64,000 nt of DNA from assembly GCA_017307275.1 (NCBI GenBank), contig JAFKFK010000022.1:98705-162704 (forward strand). Direction: 5' to 3'. The position numbers and the translations under genes are program-made. How positions within the stretch are numbered: the first letter of the stretch is position 1; each line of letters opens with the position of its first letter. Below, one piece after another: positions 39,733-48,188 of the stretch. The notes under the pieces were generated by a model that saw only the letters and a program-made list of their open reading frames with translations, searched no databases and was not told the DNA's origin. This DNA comes from Alphaproteobacteria bacterium (GTDB taxonomy: Bacteria; Pseudomonadota; Alphaproteobacteria; Reyranellales; Reyranellaceae).

Positions 39733-39939
39733 TCAGTCGAGGCCGACCATGACATCGGAAGCCTTGATGACGGCGTAGGCTTCCTGGCCGACCTTGAGGC
39801 CGAGTTCGTCGACGGCATCGTTGGTGATGGCGGCAGTGACGACCATGCCATTCACGTCGATCCGGACATGGGCGGTCGTCTGGCCCTTCTTCACCTCGAC
39901 GATCTTGCCCTTCAACCGGTTCCTGGCGCTGATCCGCAT
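39733..39939 (-). CDS. mop: Mop molbindin (molybdate-binding TOBE protein)
   Basis: A 68-residue single Mop domain: MRISARNRLKGKIVEVKKGQTTAHVRIDVNGMVVTAAITNDAVDELGLKVGQEAYAVIKASDVMVGLD shows the canonical SARN, GxT, AAIT and KASDVM positions. Molbindins form hexamers that bind molybdate or tungstate. The ATG has an AGGAGG site 3-4 bases upstream. It heads the operon with TrmO-like and Fec-type ABC genes. Because the ModE nearby lacks its own Mop domains, this protein is a candidate partner for Mo sensing as well as storage (inference). Confidence 0.94.
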   Translation of the reverse strand: MRISARNRLKGKIVEVKKGQTTAHVRIDVNGMVVTAAITNDAVDELGLKVGQEAYAVIKASDVMVGLD

Positions 39940-40058
39940 ATTTCCTCCTGAGAAATGGCGTCCGGAGTATAGGGCCGCCAAGGCTATATATCCATTCGGC
40001 TACAACGTGCCGATTTAACCTCTTGGATATGCAGATTATCTGCGATTCCAGTGGATAT

Positions 40059-40082
40059 CGATATGTTCAAACTGATATATCG
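40059..40082. promoter_or_regulatory. ModE box 1, upstream of modA
   Basis: CGATATGT-N8-ATATATCG, arms matching 7 of 8, ending 25 bases before the modA ATG. The layout matches the E. coli ModE consensus CGNTATATA-N6-TATATANCG. Confidence 0.75.
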
Positions 40083-40107
40083 CACGATCAGAACGTGGGA
40101 GAATTTC

Positions 40108-40899
40108 ATGCTGGCAACTCGTCGAGTTCTTACGGCAGCCCTGGCCGCAGCCGCGCTTGTGTTGGCCGTTGGCGGGACGCGGTCCGCTGAAGCGCAGAGC
40201 AAAGACGTCGTCATTCTCGCGGCGGCCAGCTTGAAGAATGCACTCGACGAGGCGTCGGCGGCCTGGAACAAGCAGAGCGGCAAGTCGACCAAGATCTCCT
40301 ATGCCGCGAGCTCGGTGCTCGCCAAGCAGATCGAGAGCGGCATCCCCGCCGATATCTTCATTTCGGCCGACGTCCCCTGGATGGACTATGTCGCCGAGCG
40401 CAAGCTGATCAAGGCGCCGAGCCGTTCCGACTTTCTCGGCAACCAGATCGTGTTGATCGCTGCCAAGGACTCCAAGATCGATCTCAAGATCGACAAGGGC
40501 TTCGGGCTTCGGGCGGCGCTGGGCAATGACGGCCGTCTGGCCATGGGCAATGTCGACTCCGTTCCGGCAGGTAAGTACGGCAAGGCGGCGCTGGAGTCGC
40601 TGGGTGTGTGGTCATCGGTCGCCGATCGCGTCGCCCAGGCCGAGAATGTGCGCATGGCGCTCACGCTCGTCTCGCGCGGCGAGGCGCCGCTGGGCATCGT
40701 CTACAAGACCGATGCCGCGTCCGATCCCAACGTGCGTATCGTCGGTGCCTTCCCCGATGGTACGCATCCGCCGATCATCTATCCGATGGCGCTGCTCGCC
40801 AGCTCGACCAATCCGGACGCGCAGGCCTTCGTCGACTACCTGAAGTCGCCGGCCGGCAAGCCCTTCTTCGAGAAGCAGGGCTTTACTGTACTGAAGTAG
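40108..40899 (+). CDS. modA: molybdate ABC transporter periplasmic binding protein
   Basis: A 263-residue ModA. A signal peptide (about 1-30) precedes KDVVILAAASLKNALDEASAAWNKQSG, YAASSVLAKQIESGIPADIFISADVPWMDYV, LAMGNVDSVPAGKYGKAALESLGVW and GEAPLGIVYKTDA, the residues that hold the oxyanion in this family. ATG 40108 is preferred over one at 40051 because GGGAG lies 7 bases before it and the signal peptide then starts properly. No modB or modC is adjacent, so it either serves a permease elsewhere or has another role. Its end overlaps the convergent small gene by 17 bases. Confidence 0.95.
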   Translation: MLATRRVLTAALAAAALVLAVGGTRSAEAQSKDVVILAAASLKNALDEASAAWNKQSGKSTKISYAASSVLAKQIESGIPADIFISADVPWMDYVAERKLIKAPSRSDFLGNQIVLIAAKDSKIDLKIDKGFGLRAALGNDGRLAMGNVDSVPAGKYGKAALESLGVWSSVADRVAQAENVRMALTLVSRGEAPLGIVYKTDAASDPNVRIVGAFPDGTHPPIIYPMALLASSTNPDAQAFVDYLKSPAGKPFFEKQGFTVLK

Positions 40900-41281
40900 G
40901 GGCCGTGGCCTCACTGCCGGCGAGGAGCAGGGAACGTCCCAGCTTCTCGGCGGCGGCAGCCGGCATGGAGAAGCCTACCGTTGCGGGGCCCACCGCAACC
41001 GCCAGCAGCGTCTCGCCGCCTGGCAATTCTCCGACGCTGAGCGAGTCGGTCGGCACCAACGAAAGCTTGGCCCCGAGGTCGGGTTCGACCTGAGGCAGGG
41101 CGCGACCCAGCAGAAGCAGGAGAGGCACCAACCGCTGCAGGTCGGCGGCCGGAATGGTGAGCGTCGTACGCACGCCGCCACGGCGTACGACGGATAGCTG
41201 CACGGCATTGGCCTGCGGCAGGAGTTCGCCGCTCACCTCGACAGCCTGACTAAGGTCGATCCTTTGCTCGTTGTCGTCCAT
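40883..41281 (-). CDS. Mo-locus small paralogue A, unknown function
   Basis: A 132-residue soluble protein, no signal peptide or membrane helix. The middle has LTIPAADLQRLVPLLLLLG (41-59) and the C-terminal half ends TVGFSMPAAAAEKLGRSLL (101-119). These align without gaps at 41-60 with the protein at 48189-48587 and more loosely with that at 41292-41672. It starts 10 bases after paralogue B, so the two form an operon behind ModE box 2. I do not recognise the family. A beta-rich body with one amphipathic helix is likely. Confidence 0.8.
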   Translation of the reverse strand: MDDNEQRIDLSQAVEVSGELLPQANAVQLSVVRRGGVRTTLTIPAADLQRLVPLLLLLGRALPQVEPDLGAKLSLVPTDSLSVGELPGGETLLAVAVGPATVGFSMPAAAAEKLGRSLLLAGSEATAPTSVQ

Positions 41282-41291
41282 CCGCCAGCGC

Positions 41292-41672
41292 CTAGTTGAA
41301 CGCCGCGCGTGGCTGATCGACGTCGATGTCGACCAGGGACATGGCCAGTCCGCCAGCGTCTTCAGGCGACAGGGCGAAAGACACCTTGAAACCGTCCGGT
41401 GTCGTCATGGTTAGGATCTTGCTGTCGCTGCCGGCAGCTGCCTGCAGGGAGAAACCGCCCATCGGGTAGACGACCTTCAACGTATCGTCGCGATAGCGGG
41501 CCTTCAGGGCCTGCTCGATGACATTGGGGAGGGTCATAAGCAGCGAACGCAGGCAATCGGTCGGCAACACGACGGAGGCGGGCCGGCCCTCGGTATCTTC
41601 CATGACGATGCGAAAGGAGTCGCCCGTGGGATCAACCTGGCAGGTGGTCAGAGCCTTGCCGACGATTTCCAT
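41292..41672 (-). CDS. Mo-locus small paralogue B, unknown function
   Basis: A 126-residue soluble protein. VVLPTDCLRSLLMTLPNVIEQAL (34-56) and ILTMTTPDGFKVSFALSPEDAGGLAMSLV (86-114) correspond to the two conserved blocks of paralogues A and C, though identity is lower. ATG 41672 is chosen over 41711 because AGGTG precedes it and the 41711 start would lie within ModE box 2. It is the first gene after that box, 54-93 bases downstream of modE on the same strand. Confidence 0.8.
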   Translation of the reverse strand: MEIVGKALTTCQVDPTGDSFRIVMEDTEGRPASVVLPTDCLRSLLMTLPNVIEQALKARYRDDTLKVVYPMGGFSLQAAAGSDSKILTMTTPDGFKVSFALSPEDAGGLAMSLVDIDVDQPRAAFN

Positions 41673-41699
41673 GATGAGACACCTGTGCCCCGTGAACGA

Positions 41700-41723
41700 C
41701 GCTATATCCACTAAGATATAACG
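41700..41723. promoter_or_regulatory. ModE box 2, upstream of the small-paralogue operon
   Basis: CGCTATAT-N8-ATATAACG, arms matching 7 of 8, 27 bases before the start of paralogue B and 42 bases after the modE stop. Confidence 0.8.
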
Positions 41724-41765
41724 AGAGCTGGCGCAAGCGGCGGTCAGGCGGGAGAGGGCCGGATG

Positions 41766-42164
41766 CTAGTGGAGCTTGTCGGTCGGAGGGGTGAGCAGAC
41801 GAGCGAGCGAACGCATTTCCGGGGTCGAGGCGCCGTAGGCACGGCGTTCCATCTCGCGGTAGAGCCGGACGATGTCGTTGCCGGTTTCGGTGACCACGGC
41901 ACCGCCACCACCGCCGCCGCCGGTCTGGGCCGTGACCACAGGTTCGCGGAACATCTTGTTCAGTTCGTCGATCAGCAACCACGCCTGACGGTAGGACATC
42001 TCCAGGGCCCGGCCGGCCGCGGAAATCGAGCCGGTCTCGTTGATCAGCTCGAGCAGGCGAATTTTGCCCGGTCCGATCGATCGCTCTCCACCGAAATCGA
42101 TCCGCAAATGCAGTGAGGTCTTTTCGGTGCCCTTGGTGGCTGGCTTGGTCAGCGTGCGTCCCAT
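41766..42164 (-). CDS. modE: ModE-type molybdate regulator, DNA-binding domain only
   Basis: A 132-residue winged-helix protein matching the N-terminal domain of ModE: HLRIDFGGERSIGPGKIRLLELINETGSISAAGRALEMSYRQAWLLIDELNKMF followed by the wing QTGGGGGGGAVVTETGNDIVRLYREMERRA. E. coli ModE has a second half of two Mop domains that bind molybdate; here the protein ends where these would start. It therefore needs another molybdate sensor, perhaps the Mop protein at 39733, or it acts without direct sensing. ATG 42164 is used; an earlier ATG adds ten residues. It is divergent from the aldehyde dehydrogenase operon. Confidence 0.93.
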   Translation of the reverse strand: MGRTLTKPATKGTEKTSLHLRIDFGGERSIGPGKIRLLELINETGSISAAGRALEMSYRQAWLLIDELNKMFREPVVTAQTGGGGGGGAVVTETGNDIVRLYREMERRAYGASTPEMRSLARLLTPPTDKLH

Positions 42165-42268
42165 GCCGCAATTATGCGACAGGCGACCGGCCAAAACCAG
42201 ATGTAGCGGGGGCGGGGTGGCGCGGCCTGAACCTCGGCGGAATTGGTCGTGACGACTGGCAAACCGCT

Positions 42269-42292
42269 CGTTATATTCAATTAAATATAACG
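42269..42292. promoter_or_regulatory. ModE box 3, upstream of the aldehyde dehydrogenase operon
   Basis: CGTTATAT-N8-ATATAACG, a perfect 8-base inverted repeat, 31 bases before the ATG at 42324 and 104 bases before modE on the other strand. This is the best of the five boxes. Confidence 0.85.
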
Positions 42293-42323
42293 AAGAAGAG
42301 TCCGCTGAAATCAGGAGGAAAAC

Positions 42324-43820
42324 ATGGACGTTTCAGCCAATGTCGGGCGCCTCGGTGCCGCTGCTTCCGCTTTCATTTCCAAGCCTCACAAGCTTCTGAT
42401 CGATGGCAAATGGGTCGCCGCCAAGAGTGGCAAGACCTTCCCAGTATTCGATCCCGCAACAGGCGGCCAGATCGCCGCAGTCGCGGATGGGGGCGCGGCC
42501 GATATCGATCTCGCCGTGAAGGCCGCACGCAAGGCCTTCGACGACGGACCCTGGGGCAAGGTGAAGCCGACGGAGCGCGGCAAGATCGTCTGGCGGCTGG
42601 CCGACCTGCTCGAAAAGCACGCCACCGAGCTGGCCGAGATCGAGAGCATCGACAATGGCAAGCCCGTCAGCGACGCCAAGATGGTCGACCTGCCGTTCTC
42701 CTGTGAATTGCTGCGCTACATGGCGGGCTGGGCGACCAAGATCACCGGCCAAAGCATTCCGCTGTCCGCTCCCGGCGAATGGCACGCCTATTCGATGCGC
42801 GAACCGGTCGGCGTGGTCGGCCAGATCATTCCCTGGAATTTCCCGCTGATGATGGCCGTCTGGAAGATCGCGCCGGCACTCACGGCGGGCTGCACCATCG
42901 TGCTGAAGCCGGCCGAGCAGACACCGCTTTCGGCCCTTCGTCTCGGTGAGCTGATCATGGAAGCCGGCTTTCCGCCCGGCGTGGTGAACATCGTAACGGG
43001 CGACGGCACGCCGGGTGCGGCGCTGGCTGCCCATCCCGATGTCGACAAGGTGGCCTTCACCGGCTCGACCGAGGTCGGCAAGCTGATCGTCCAGGCGGCA
43101 GCCGGAAATCTCAAGAAGGTGAGCCTCGAACTCGGCGGCAAATCGCCGTCCTTCGTGTTTCCCGACGCCGACCTTTCGGTTGCCATTCCGGGCGCAGCAA
43201 CCGGCATCTTCTTCAACATGGGGCAGTGCTGCACGGCAGGCTCGCGCCTGTTCGTGCACGAACGCCTGTTCGACAAGATGATGGCCGGACTCTCCGACGA
43301 GGCGCGGAAGCTCAAGATCGGCCCGGGCCTCGATCCGACGACGCGCGTCGGGCCGCTGGTTTCGGAGGAGCAGTTTCAGCGCGTCACCGGCTATCTCGCT
43401 TCAGGCAAGGAGCAGGGCGCCGAAGCCATCACCGGCGGCCGGCGGCACGGCAACGAAGGCTACTTCATCGAACCCACCGTGCTGACCAAGACCACGCCCA
43501 CCATGAAGGTCGTCCGCGAGGAGATTTTCGGACCGGTCGTCTGTGCCATGCCCTTCAACGACGACGATCTCGAGCGCATTGCCCGCCAAGGCAATGCGAC
43601 CGAGTACGGGCTGGCGGCGAGCATCTGGACCCGCGATATCGGCGTTGCTCACAAGCTTGCCCGCAAGCTCAAGGCCGGCTCGGTCTGGATCAACGTCCAC
43701 AACTTCAACGACGTGGCGCTGCCGTTCGGTGGCTACAAGCAGTCCGGCTGGGGCCGCGAAATGGGTTACGAGGCGATCGAGCTCTACACCGAGGTGAAGG
43801 CCGTCGCGGCAATGCTCTAA
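42324..43820 (+). CDS. NAD(P)-dependent aldehyde dehydrogenase 1
   Basis: A 498-residue ALDH-superfamily enzyme. The cofactor site FPLMMAVWKIAPALTAGCTIVLKPAEQTPLSA, the Glu in LELGGKSP and the catalytic Cys303 in NMGQCCTAGSRLFV are intact, with EEIFGPVVCAMPF near the C-terminus. It is closest in type to broad-specificity class 1/2-like enzymes. AGGAGG precedes the ATG. With ModE box 3 in front it is probably controlled by molybdate. A second ALDH follows after 13 bases. Confidence 0.95.
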   Translation: MDVSANVGRLGAAASAFISKPHKLLIDGKWVAAKSGKTFPVFDPATGGQIAAVADGGAADIDLAVKAARKAFDDGPWGKVKPTERGKIVWRLADLLEKHATELAEIESIDNGKPVSDAKMVDLPFSCELLRYMAGWATKITGQSIPLSAPGEWHAYSMREPVGVVGQIIPWNFPLMMAVWKIAPALTAGCTIVLKPAEQTPLSALRLGELIMEAGFPPGVVNIVTGDGTPGAALAAHPDVDKVAFTGSTEVGKLIVQAAAGNLKKVSLELGGKSPSFVFPDADLSVAIPGAATGIFFNMGQCCTAGSRLFVHERLFDKMMAGLSDEARKLKIGPGLDPTTRVGPLVSEEQFQRVTGYLASGKEQGAEAITGGRRHGNEGYFIEPTVLTKTTPTMKVVREEIFGPVVCAMPFNDDDLERIARQGNATEYGLAASIWTRDIGVAHKLARKLKAGSVWINVHNFNDVALPFGGYKQSGWGREMGYEAIELYTEVKAVAAML

Positions 43821-43833
43821 GAGGAGAGAATCA

Positions 43834-45330
43834 ATGACCGTAGTTGAGAAGGGCGTTGCCCAGCGCCCGGCCTATATCGATGGCAAAGTGAAGCTGATGC
43901 TGATCGATGGCCGCTGGGTCCCGGCCGCATCGGGCAAGACGTTCGAAACCCGCAACCCCGCGACTGGCGAATTGCTGGCGCAGGTCGCGGAAGGCGATCG
44001 CGAGGACATCGACCGGGCGGTCGCTGCCGCCCGCAAGGCGTTCACCGGGCCCTGGAGCAAGTGGAAGCCGGCAGAGCGGCAGGTGCTGCTGCTCAAGCTC
44101 GCCGATCTGGTCGAGCAGCACATCGAGGAACTGGCGGCGCTCGACACGTTCGACATGGGTGCGCCCATTTCCCGTACACGCAACAACCGGCAACGTGCTG
44201 TCGGGATGCTGCGCTACTACGCCGGTATGGCGACCACCTTGCATGGCGAGACCATCGAGAACTCGTTGGCCGGGGAGATCTTCTCCTACACGTTGAAGGA
44301 GCCGGTCGGCGTGGTCGGCGCCATCATTCCCTGGAACGGTCCGCTCACCGCGACCATCTGGAAGATCGGCCCGGCACTGGCCACGGGCTGCACCGTCGTG
44401 CTGAAGCCGGCTGAGGAGGCGCCGCTGACCTCGCTTCGGCTGGGCGAGCTTTGCCTGGAAGCCGGTGTGCCGCCGGGCGTGGTCAATGTCGTACCGGGCT
44501 TCGGCGAGACGGCAGGCGCCGCGTTGTCGTCACATCCGGACGTCGACAAGGTCGCCTTTACGGGCTCGCATCTGACCGGCCAGAAGATCGTTCAGGCATC
44601 GGCCGGCAATCTGAAGCGTGTGTCCCTGGAATTGGGCGGCAAGTCGCCCGACATCGTGTTCGCCGACGCCGATCTCGACGCAGCGGTGCCCGGTGCCAGC
44701 ATGGCTGTGTTCGCCAACTCCGGTCAGATCTGCAGTGCTGGCACGCGGCTCTTCGTCGAGAAGAAAGTGTACGAGGAGTTCACCGACAAGGTGGCCCGGT
44801 TCGCCAAGAACCTGAAGGTCGGCAATGGCGTCAATCCGGAGACCCAGGTCGGTCCGCTTGTCTCTTCTGAGCAACTCGACCGTGTCACCGACTATCTCAG
44901 CATCGGCCGACAGGAAGGGGCGAAGCGGCTGAGCGGCGGCGAACGGCTGATCGACGGCGACTACGAGAAGGGCTACTTCGTGCCGCCGACGGTGTTCGCC
45001 GACGTGCGCGACGACATGCGGATCGCTCAGGAGGAGATTTTCGGACCGGTGATCTCGGCGATCCCCTTCACCGATATCGAAGAAGTGATCCAGCGCGGCA
45101 ACGCCACGACCTTCGGTCTCGGCAGCGGCGTGTGGACTCGCGACGTCAGCAAGGCTCATCGGCTGGCCAAAGCCATCCGCGCCGGCTCGGTGTGGGTCAA
45201 CTGCTATCAGGCAATGGACCCGGCCGTGCCCTTCGGCGGCTACAAGATGAGTGGCTATGGCCGTGAAAGCGGCAAGCAGCATCTCGAAGAGTACCTCAAC
45301 GTCAAGGCGGTCTGGATCAAGACCGCCTGA
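43834..45330 (+). CDS. NAD(P)-dependent aldehyde dehydrogenase 2
   Basis: A 498-residue ALDH with IPWNGPLTATIWKIGPALATGCTVVLKPAEEAPLTS, LELGGKSPDIVFADADLDAAVPG and catalytic Cys300 in NSGQICSAGTRLFVEKKVYEEF. It is the same length as the preceding ALDH and similar throughout, so the pair may be a tandem duplication that has diverged in substrate. GAGGAG precedes its ATG and the two genes are surely co-transcribed. A cluster of strong hairpins overlaps and follows its stop. Confidence 0.95.
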   Translation: MTVVEKGVAQRPAYIDGKVKLMLIDGRWVPAASGKTFETRNPATGELLAQVAEGDREDIDRAVAAARKAFTGPWSKWKPAERQVLLLKLADLVEQHIEELAALDTFDMGAPISRTRNNRQRAVGMLRYYAGMATTLHGETIENSLAGEIFSYTLKEPVGVVGAIIPWNGPLTATIWKIGPALATGCTVVLKPAEEAPLTSLRLGELCLEAGVPPGVVNVVPGFGETAGAALSSHPDVDKVAFTGSHLTGQKIVQASAGNLKRVSLELGGKSPDIVFADADLDAAVPGASMAVFANSGQICSAGTRLFVEKKVYEEFTDKVARFAKNLKVGNGVNPETQVGPLVSSEQLDRVTDYLSIGRQEGAKRLSGGERLIDGDYEKGYFVPPTVFADVRDDMRIAQEEIFGPVISAIPFTDIEEVIQRGNATTFGLGSGVWTRDVSKAHRLAKAIRAGSVWVNCYQAMDPAVPFGGYKMSGYGRESGKQHLEEYLNVKAVWIKTA

Positions 45331-45398
45331 GTTCATCGTCTGTGACGTAACCTCCGAGCTGGGTGAGCCTCCCAGCTCGGAGCCTGCGACTTCGCAGG
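45305..45398 (+). terminator. three tandem perfect hairpins after the aldehyde dehydrogenase operon
   Basis: Stems are AGGCGGTCT/AGACCGCCT (45305-45328, spanning the last codons and stop), CTCCGAGCTGGG/CCCAGCTCGGAG with a 7-base loop (45352-45382) and CCTGCGA/TCGCAGG (45383-45398). None has a T-tract. They may terminate with Rho, protect the mRNA 3' end, or limit read-through into the AGE gene. Confidence 0.5.
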
Positions 45399-45469
45399 GC
45401 CTGCATTCATGATCCGTATTGTGCATAGTCGGCACGAGTGAGCGGCAGCGGGCCGCAAATGGATGGATC

Positions 45470-46657
45470 ATGACTGACGTCGAAGGCGATCTCGGCCTCC
45501 TGCGGGGGCGTCTGCTTCAATGGTTGATGAACGATGCTCTGCCGATCTGGTGGAGCGTCGGCGCGGACAAAACGGGAGGCGGCTTCCACGAGGCCATCGA
45601 CCATGCGGGCGAGCCGATCATCGCCGATCGCCGGGCACGAGTGCAGGCGCGGCAGATCTTCACCTATGCCGTGGCGCGGGACATGGGGTGGAGCGGGCCG
45701 GCGCACGAAGCGATGACGCACGGTCTGGACTACTTCCTGGGCCGGTATCGCCGGCCGGACGGCATGTTCTGCAACGCCCTGACTGTCGACGGAAATCAGG
45801 CCGCAGCAGCGCCTTACCTCTACGAGCAGGCCTTTGCGCTCCTGGCCATGGCGACTGCCCATGGGCCTGAGAAGCGGATGCCGGAGCTGGTGCCGGTCGC
45901 CGAGCAGCTTCTGGAGCGTTTGCTTGGCGAGCGGCGAGGCCATGCAGGTGGTTTCACCGGCTTCGTCGACGATGCGGTCTACCAGTCCGATCCGCATATG
46001 CATCTTTTCGAAACGGCATTGGCCTGGGAGGAGATTTCGCCCGATCCGCGCTGGTCTCGCCTGGCGGATGAACTGGCCGAGCTCTGCCTCGAGCGTTTCA
46101 TCACCAAGGATCGCGGCATCCTGCTCGAATATTTCGATTCCTCCTGGGCGCCGGCGGCGGGCGACATGGGGCGTCTGGTCTGGCCAGGCCATCAGTTCGA
46201 ATGGGCGGGCTTGCTGGAGCGCTGGGCGCTTTCACGCGGCCGCGAGGATGTCCGCAAGGTCGCGCGGCGCCTCTATCGAATCGGTGCGGATCACGGGATC
46301 GATGCGAAGCGCGGCGTGGCGGTCTTCGAGTTGACGGACGAGATGGCCGTAAACGATCCCAAGGCACGCCTCTGGGCGCAGGCCGAATGGCTCAAGGCCG
46401 CGATTATCCTGGCGCGCTCCGAGACGGACGAGGGGACGCGGCTCGCCTATCTCGCCGATGCTGCGGCAGGCGCGCGGTCGTTGCTGCGTTTCCTGGAGAT
46501 GCCCGTTGGCGGCTTGTGGCGTGACAAGCTGACGGGCGAGGGCGAGTGGATCGACGAGCCCGCACCGGCGAGCTCGTTCTATCACATCATCGATTCGCTG
46601 CGTGTGCTGGCGGCGTGGCAGGCCGACCCGAGCAAGTCGGGCCGGCCCAAAGCGTAG
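45470..46657 (+). CDS. N-acylglucosamine 2-epimerase (AGE) family sugar isomerase
   Basis: A 395-residue (alpha/alpha)6-barrel protein of the AGE/mannose-6-phosphate isomerase-like family. Conserved segments are GGGFHEAIDHAGEPI, RRARVQARQIFTYAVARDMGW, YEQAFALLAMATA, NDPKARLWAQAEWLKAAI (catalytic His is usually near here) and SSFYHIIDSLRVLAAW. The histidines HMHLFETALAW and HQFEWAGLL match catalytic positions in relatives. It probably interconverts aldose and ketose sugars; the substrate is unknown. It lies downstream of the hairpins and may have its own promoter. Confidence 0.9.
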   Translation: MTDVEGDLGLLRGRLLQWLMNDALPIWWSVGADKTGGGFHEAIDHAGEPIIADRRARVQARQIFTYAVARDMGWSGPAHEAMTHGLDYFLGRYRRPDGMFCNALTVDGNQAAAAPYLYEQAFALLAMATAHGPEKRMPELVPVAEQLLERLLGERRGHAGGFTGFVDDAVYQSDPHMHLFETALAWEEISPDPRWSRLADELAELCLERFITKDRGILLEYFDSSWAPAAGDMGRLVWPGHQFEWAGLLERWALSRGREDVRKVARRLYRIGADHGIDAKRGVAVFELTDEMAVNDPKARLWAQAEWLKAAIILARSETDEGTRLAYLADAAAGARSLLRFLEMPVGGLWRDKLTGEGEWIDEPAPASSFYHIIDSLRVLAAWQADPSKSGRPKA

Positions 46658-46669
46658 CCAACAGCAGGC

Positions 46670-48100
46670 TCAGGCGGCCTGATAGCCGATCACGGCCTTG
46701 GTCTCGAGGAACTCCTCGAGGCCCCACTTGCCGTATTCACGGCCGTTGCCTGATTGCTTGTAACCACCGAAGGGCGCGGCGGTGTCGCCCATCGGGTAGT
46801 TCACATGCACGTTGCCGGCGCGCATTTGCGCGGCAACCTTGCGGGCACGGTCGAGGTCGGCACCCTGCACATAGGCGGCCAGCCCGTAGATCGTGTCGTT
46901 GGCCAGGCGGATGACCTCTTCCTCGCTCTTGTAGGGCAGGATGGTGATTACCGGCCCGAAGATCTCTTCGCGCGCGACGGTCATGTCGTTGGTGACGTTC
47001 GCGAAGACGGTCGGCCGCACGTAGAAGCCGCGGTTCAGGTTCTCCGGCCGGCCGGGGCCGCCTGTGACCAGTTCCGCGCCTTCGTCGATGCCGGCCTGAA
47101 TGAGGCGCTGGATCTTCTCGTACTGCGTGGCGTTCACGACCGGACCCAGCCGGGTTTCGGGATTGCGCGGATCGCCGACCACGAAGCGCTCGGCCGCGGC
47201 CTTGGCAATCGCCTTGACCTCGTCGTGGCGTTCCTGCGGCACGAACATGCGGCTGGGCGCGGTGCAGGACTGGCCCGAGTTCACCATCATGCTGTTGATG
47301 CCCTTGGTGACGGCGGTCTGGAAGTCGACGTCGGGCAGAAGGATGTTGGCCGACTTGCCGCCCAGTTCCTGCGCCACGCGCTTCACCGTGAGGGCTGCAG
47401 CCTGTGCCACGCGGATGCCGGCGCGCGTCGAACCCGTGAACGACATCATGTCGATGTCGGGATGGTTCGACATCGCCTCGCCAACGACGGCGCCGGCGCC
47501 CTGGACCATGTTGTAGACGCCCTTGGGCGTGCCGGCGGCGTGCATGATCTCGCTCCAGATGATGGCGTCGATCGGCGCCTCTTCTGAAGGCTTCAGCACC
47601 ATGGTGCAGCCGGCGGCGAGGGCGGGGAGCACCTTGCAGGCGATCTGGTTGGTCGGCCAGTTCCACGGTGTGATGAGGCCGCAGACACCGATCGGCTCGC
47701 GCGCAATCAGGGTCGTGCCCTCGACCGTCTCGAACGGATAGGTTTCGAGCACGGAGATCATTCGTTCGAGATGCGCGGTGCCGCGCCCGGCCTGGATATC
47801 CCGCGCGAACTGCAACGGCGCACCCATCTCGCGGGAGATCGCGTCACCCACATCGCTACGGCGCTTGTTGTATTCGGCCAGGATGGCGCGCAGCAGCTCG
47901 AGCCGTTCCTTGCGCGTCGAGCGGGAGTAGGAGGCGAAGGCGGTACGGGCCGCGGCCACCGCACGGTCGACGTCGGCAGCGCTGCCGACTGCAATTTGCG
48001 TATAGGCCTCCTCCGTCGAGGGATCGATGACGTCGAGCAAAGCCGGCTTCACCGGGTCCACCCACTTGCCGTCGATGTAGAATTGCTTCTCGTGTGTCAC
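46670..48100 (-). CDS. NAD(P)-dependent aldehyde dehydrogenase 3
   Basis: A 476-residue ALDH with ITPWNWPTNQIACKVLPALAAGCTMVLKPSEEAP, the Glu in VAQELGGKSANI and catalytic Cys279 in NSGQSCTAPSRMFV. It is distinct from ALDH 1 and 2 (Gly-Gln-Ser-Cys-Thr-Ala-Pro type). GTG 48100 is chosen because CGGAGAA precedes it and the family N-terminus (THEKQFYIDGKWVDP) begins there; a longer reading would cross ModE box 4. It is divergent from paralogue C, sharing that box. Confidence 0.95.
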   Translation of the reverse strand: MTHEKQFYIDGKWVDPVKPALLDVIDPSTEEAYTQIAVGSAADVDRAVAAARTAFASYSRSTRKERLELLRAILAEYNKRRSDVGDAISREMGAPLQFARDIQAGRGTAHLERMISVLETYPFETVEGTTLIAREPIGVCGLITPWNWPTNQIACKVLPALAAGCTMVLKPSEEAPIDAIIWSEIMHAAGTPKGVYNMVQGAGAVVGEAMSNHPDIDMMSFTGSTRAGIRVAQAAALTVKRVAQELGGKSANILLPDVDFQTAVTKGINSMMVNSGQSCTAPSRMFVPQERHDEVKAIAKAAAERFVVGDPRNPETRLGPVVNATQYEKIQRLIQAGIDEGAELVTGGPGRPENLNRGFYVRPTVFANVTNDMTVAREEIFGPVITILPYKSEEEVIRLANDTIYGLAAYVQGADLDRARKVAAQMRAGNVHVNYPMGDTAAPFGGYKQSGNGREYGKWGLEEFLETKAVIGYQAA

Positions 48101-48133
48101 GGGATTCTCCGGGGCTGGTGTGATTTCCGCGAT

Positions 48134-48159
48134 ACGTTGTATATATATGGATACAACGT
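48134..48159. promoter_or_regulatory. ModE box 4, between aldehyde dehydrogenase 3 and paralogue C
   Basis: ACGTTGTAT-N8-ATACAACGT, a perfect 9-base inverted repeat. It lies 33 bases before the GTG of ALDH 3 and 29 before the ATG of paralogue C, so one site can control both. Confidence 0.8.
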
Positions 48160-48188
48160 TGGGAAAGCGCCACATACGGGAGGCCGCA

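Noticed and set aside
39982..40007. A sixth ModE-like site (GGCTATAT...CTACAACG) before mop
   Set aside because: It needs a 10-base spacer instead of 8 and the arms match poorly, so it breaks the 24-base design of the other five. A degenerate site cannot be excluded.
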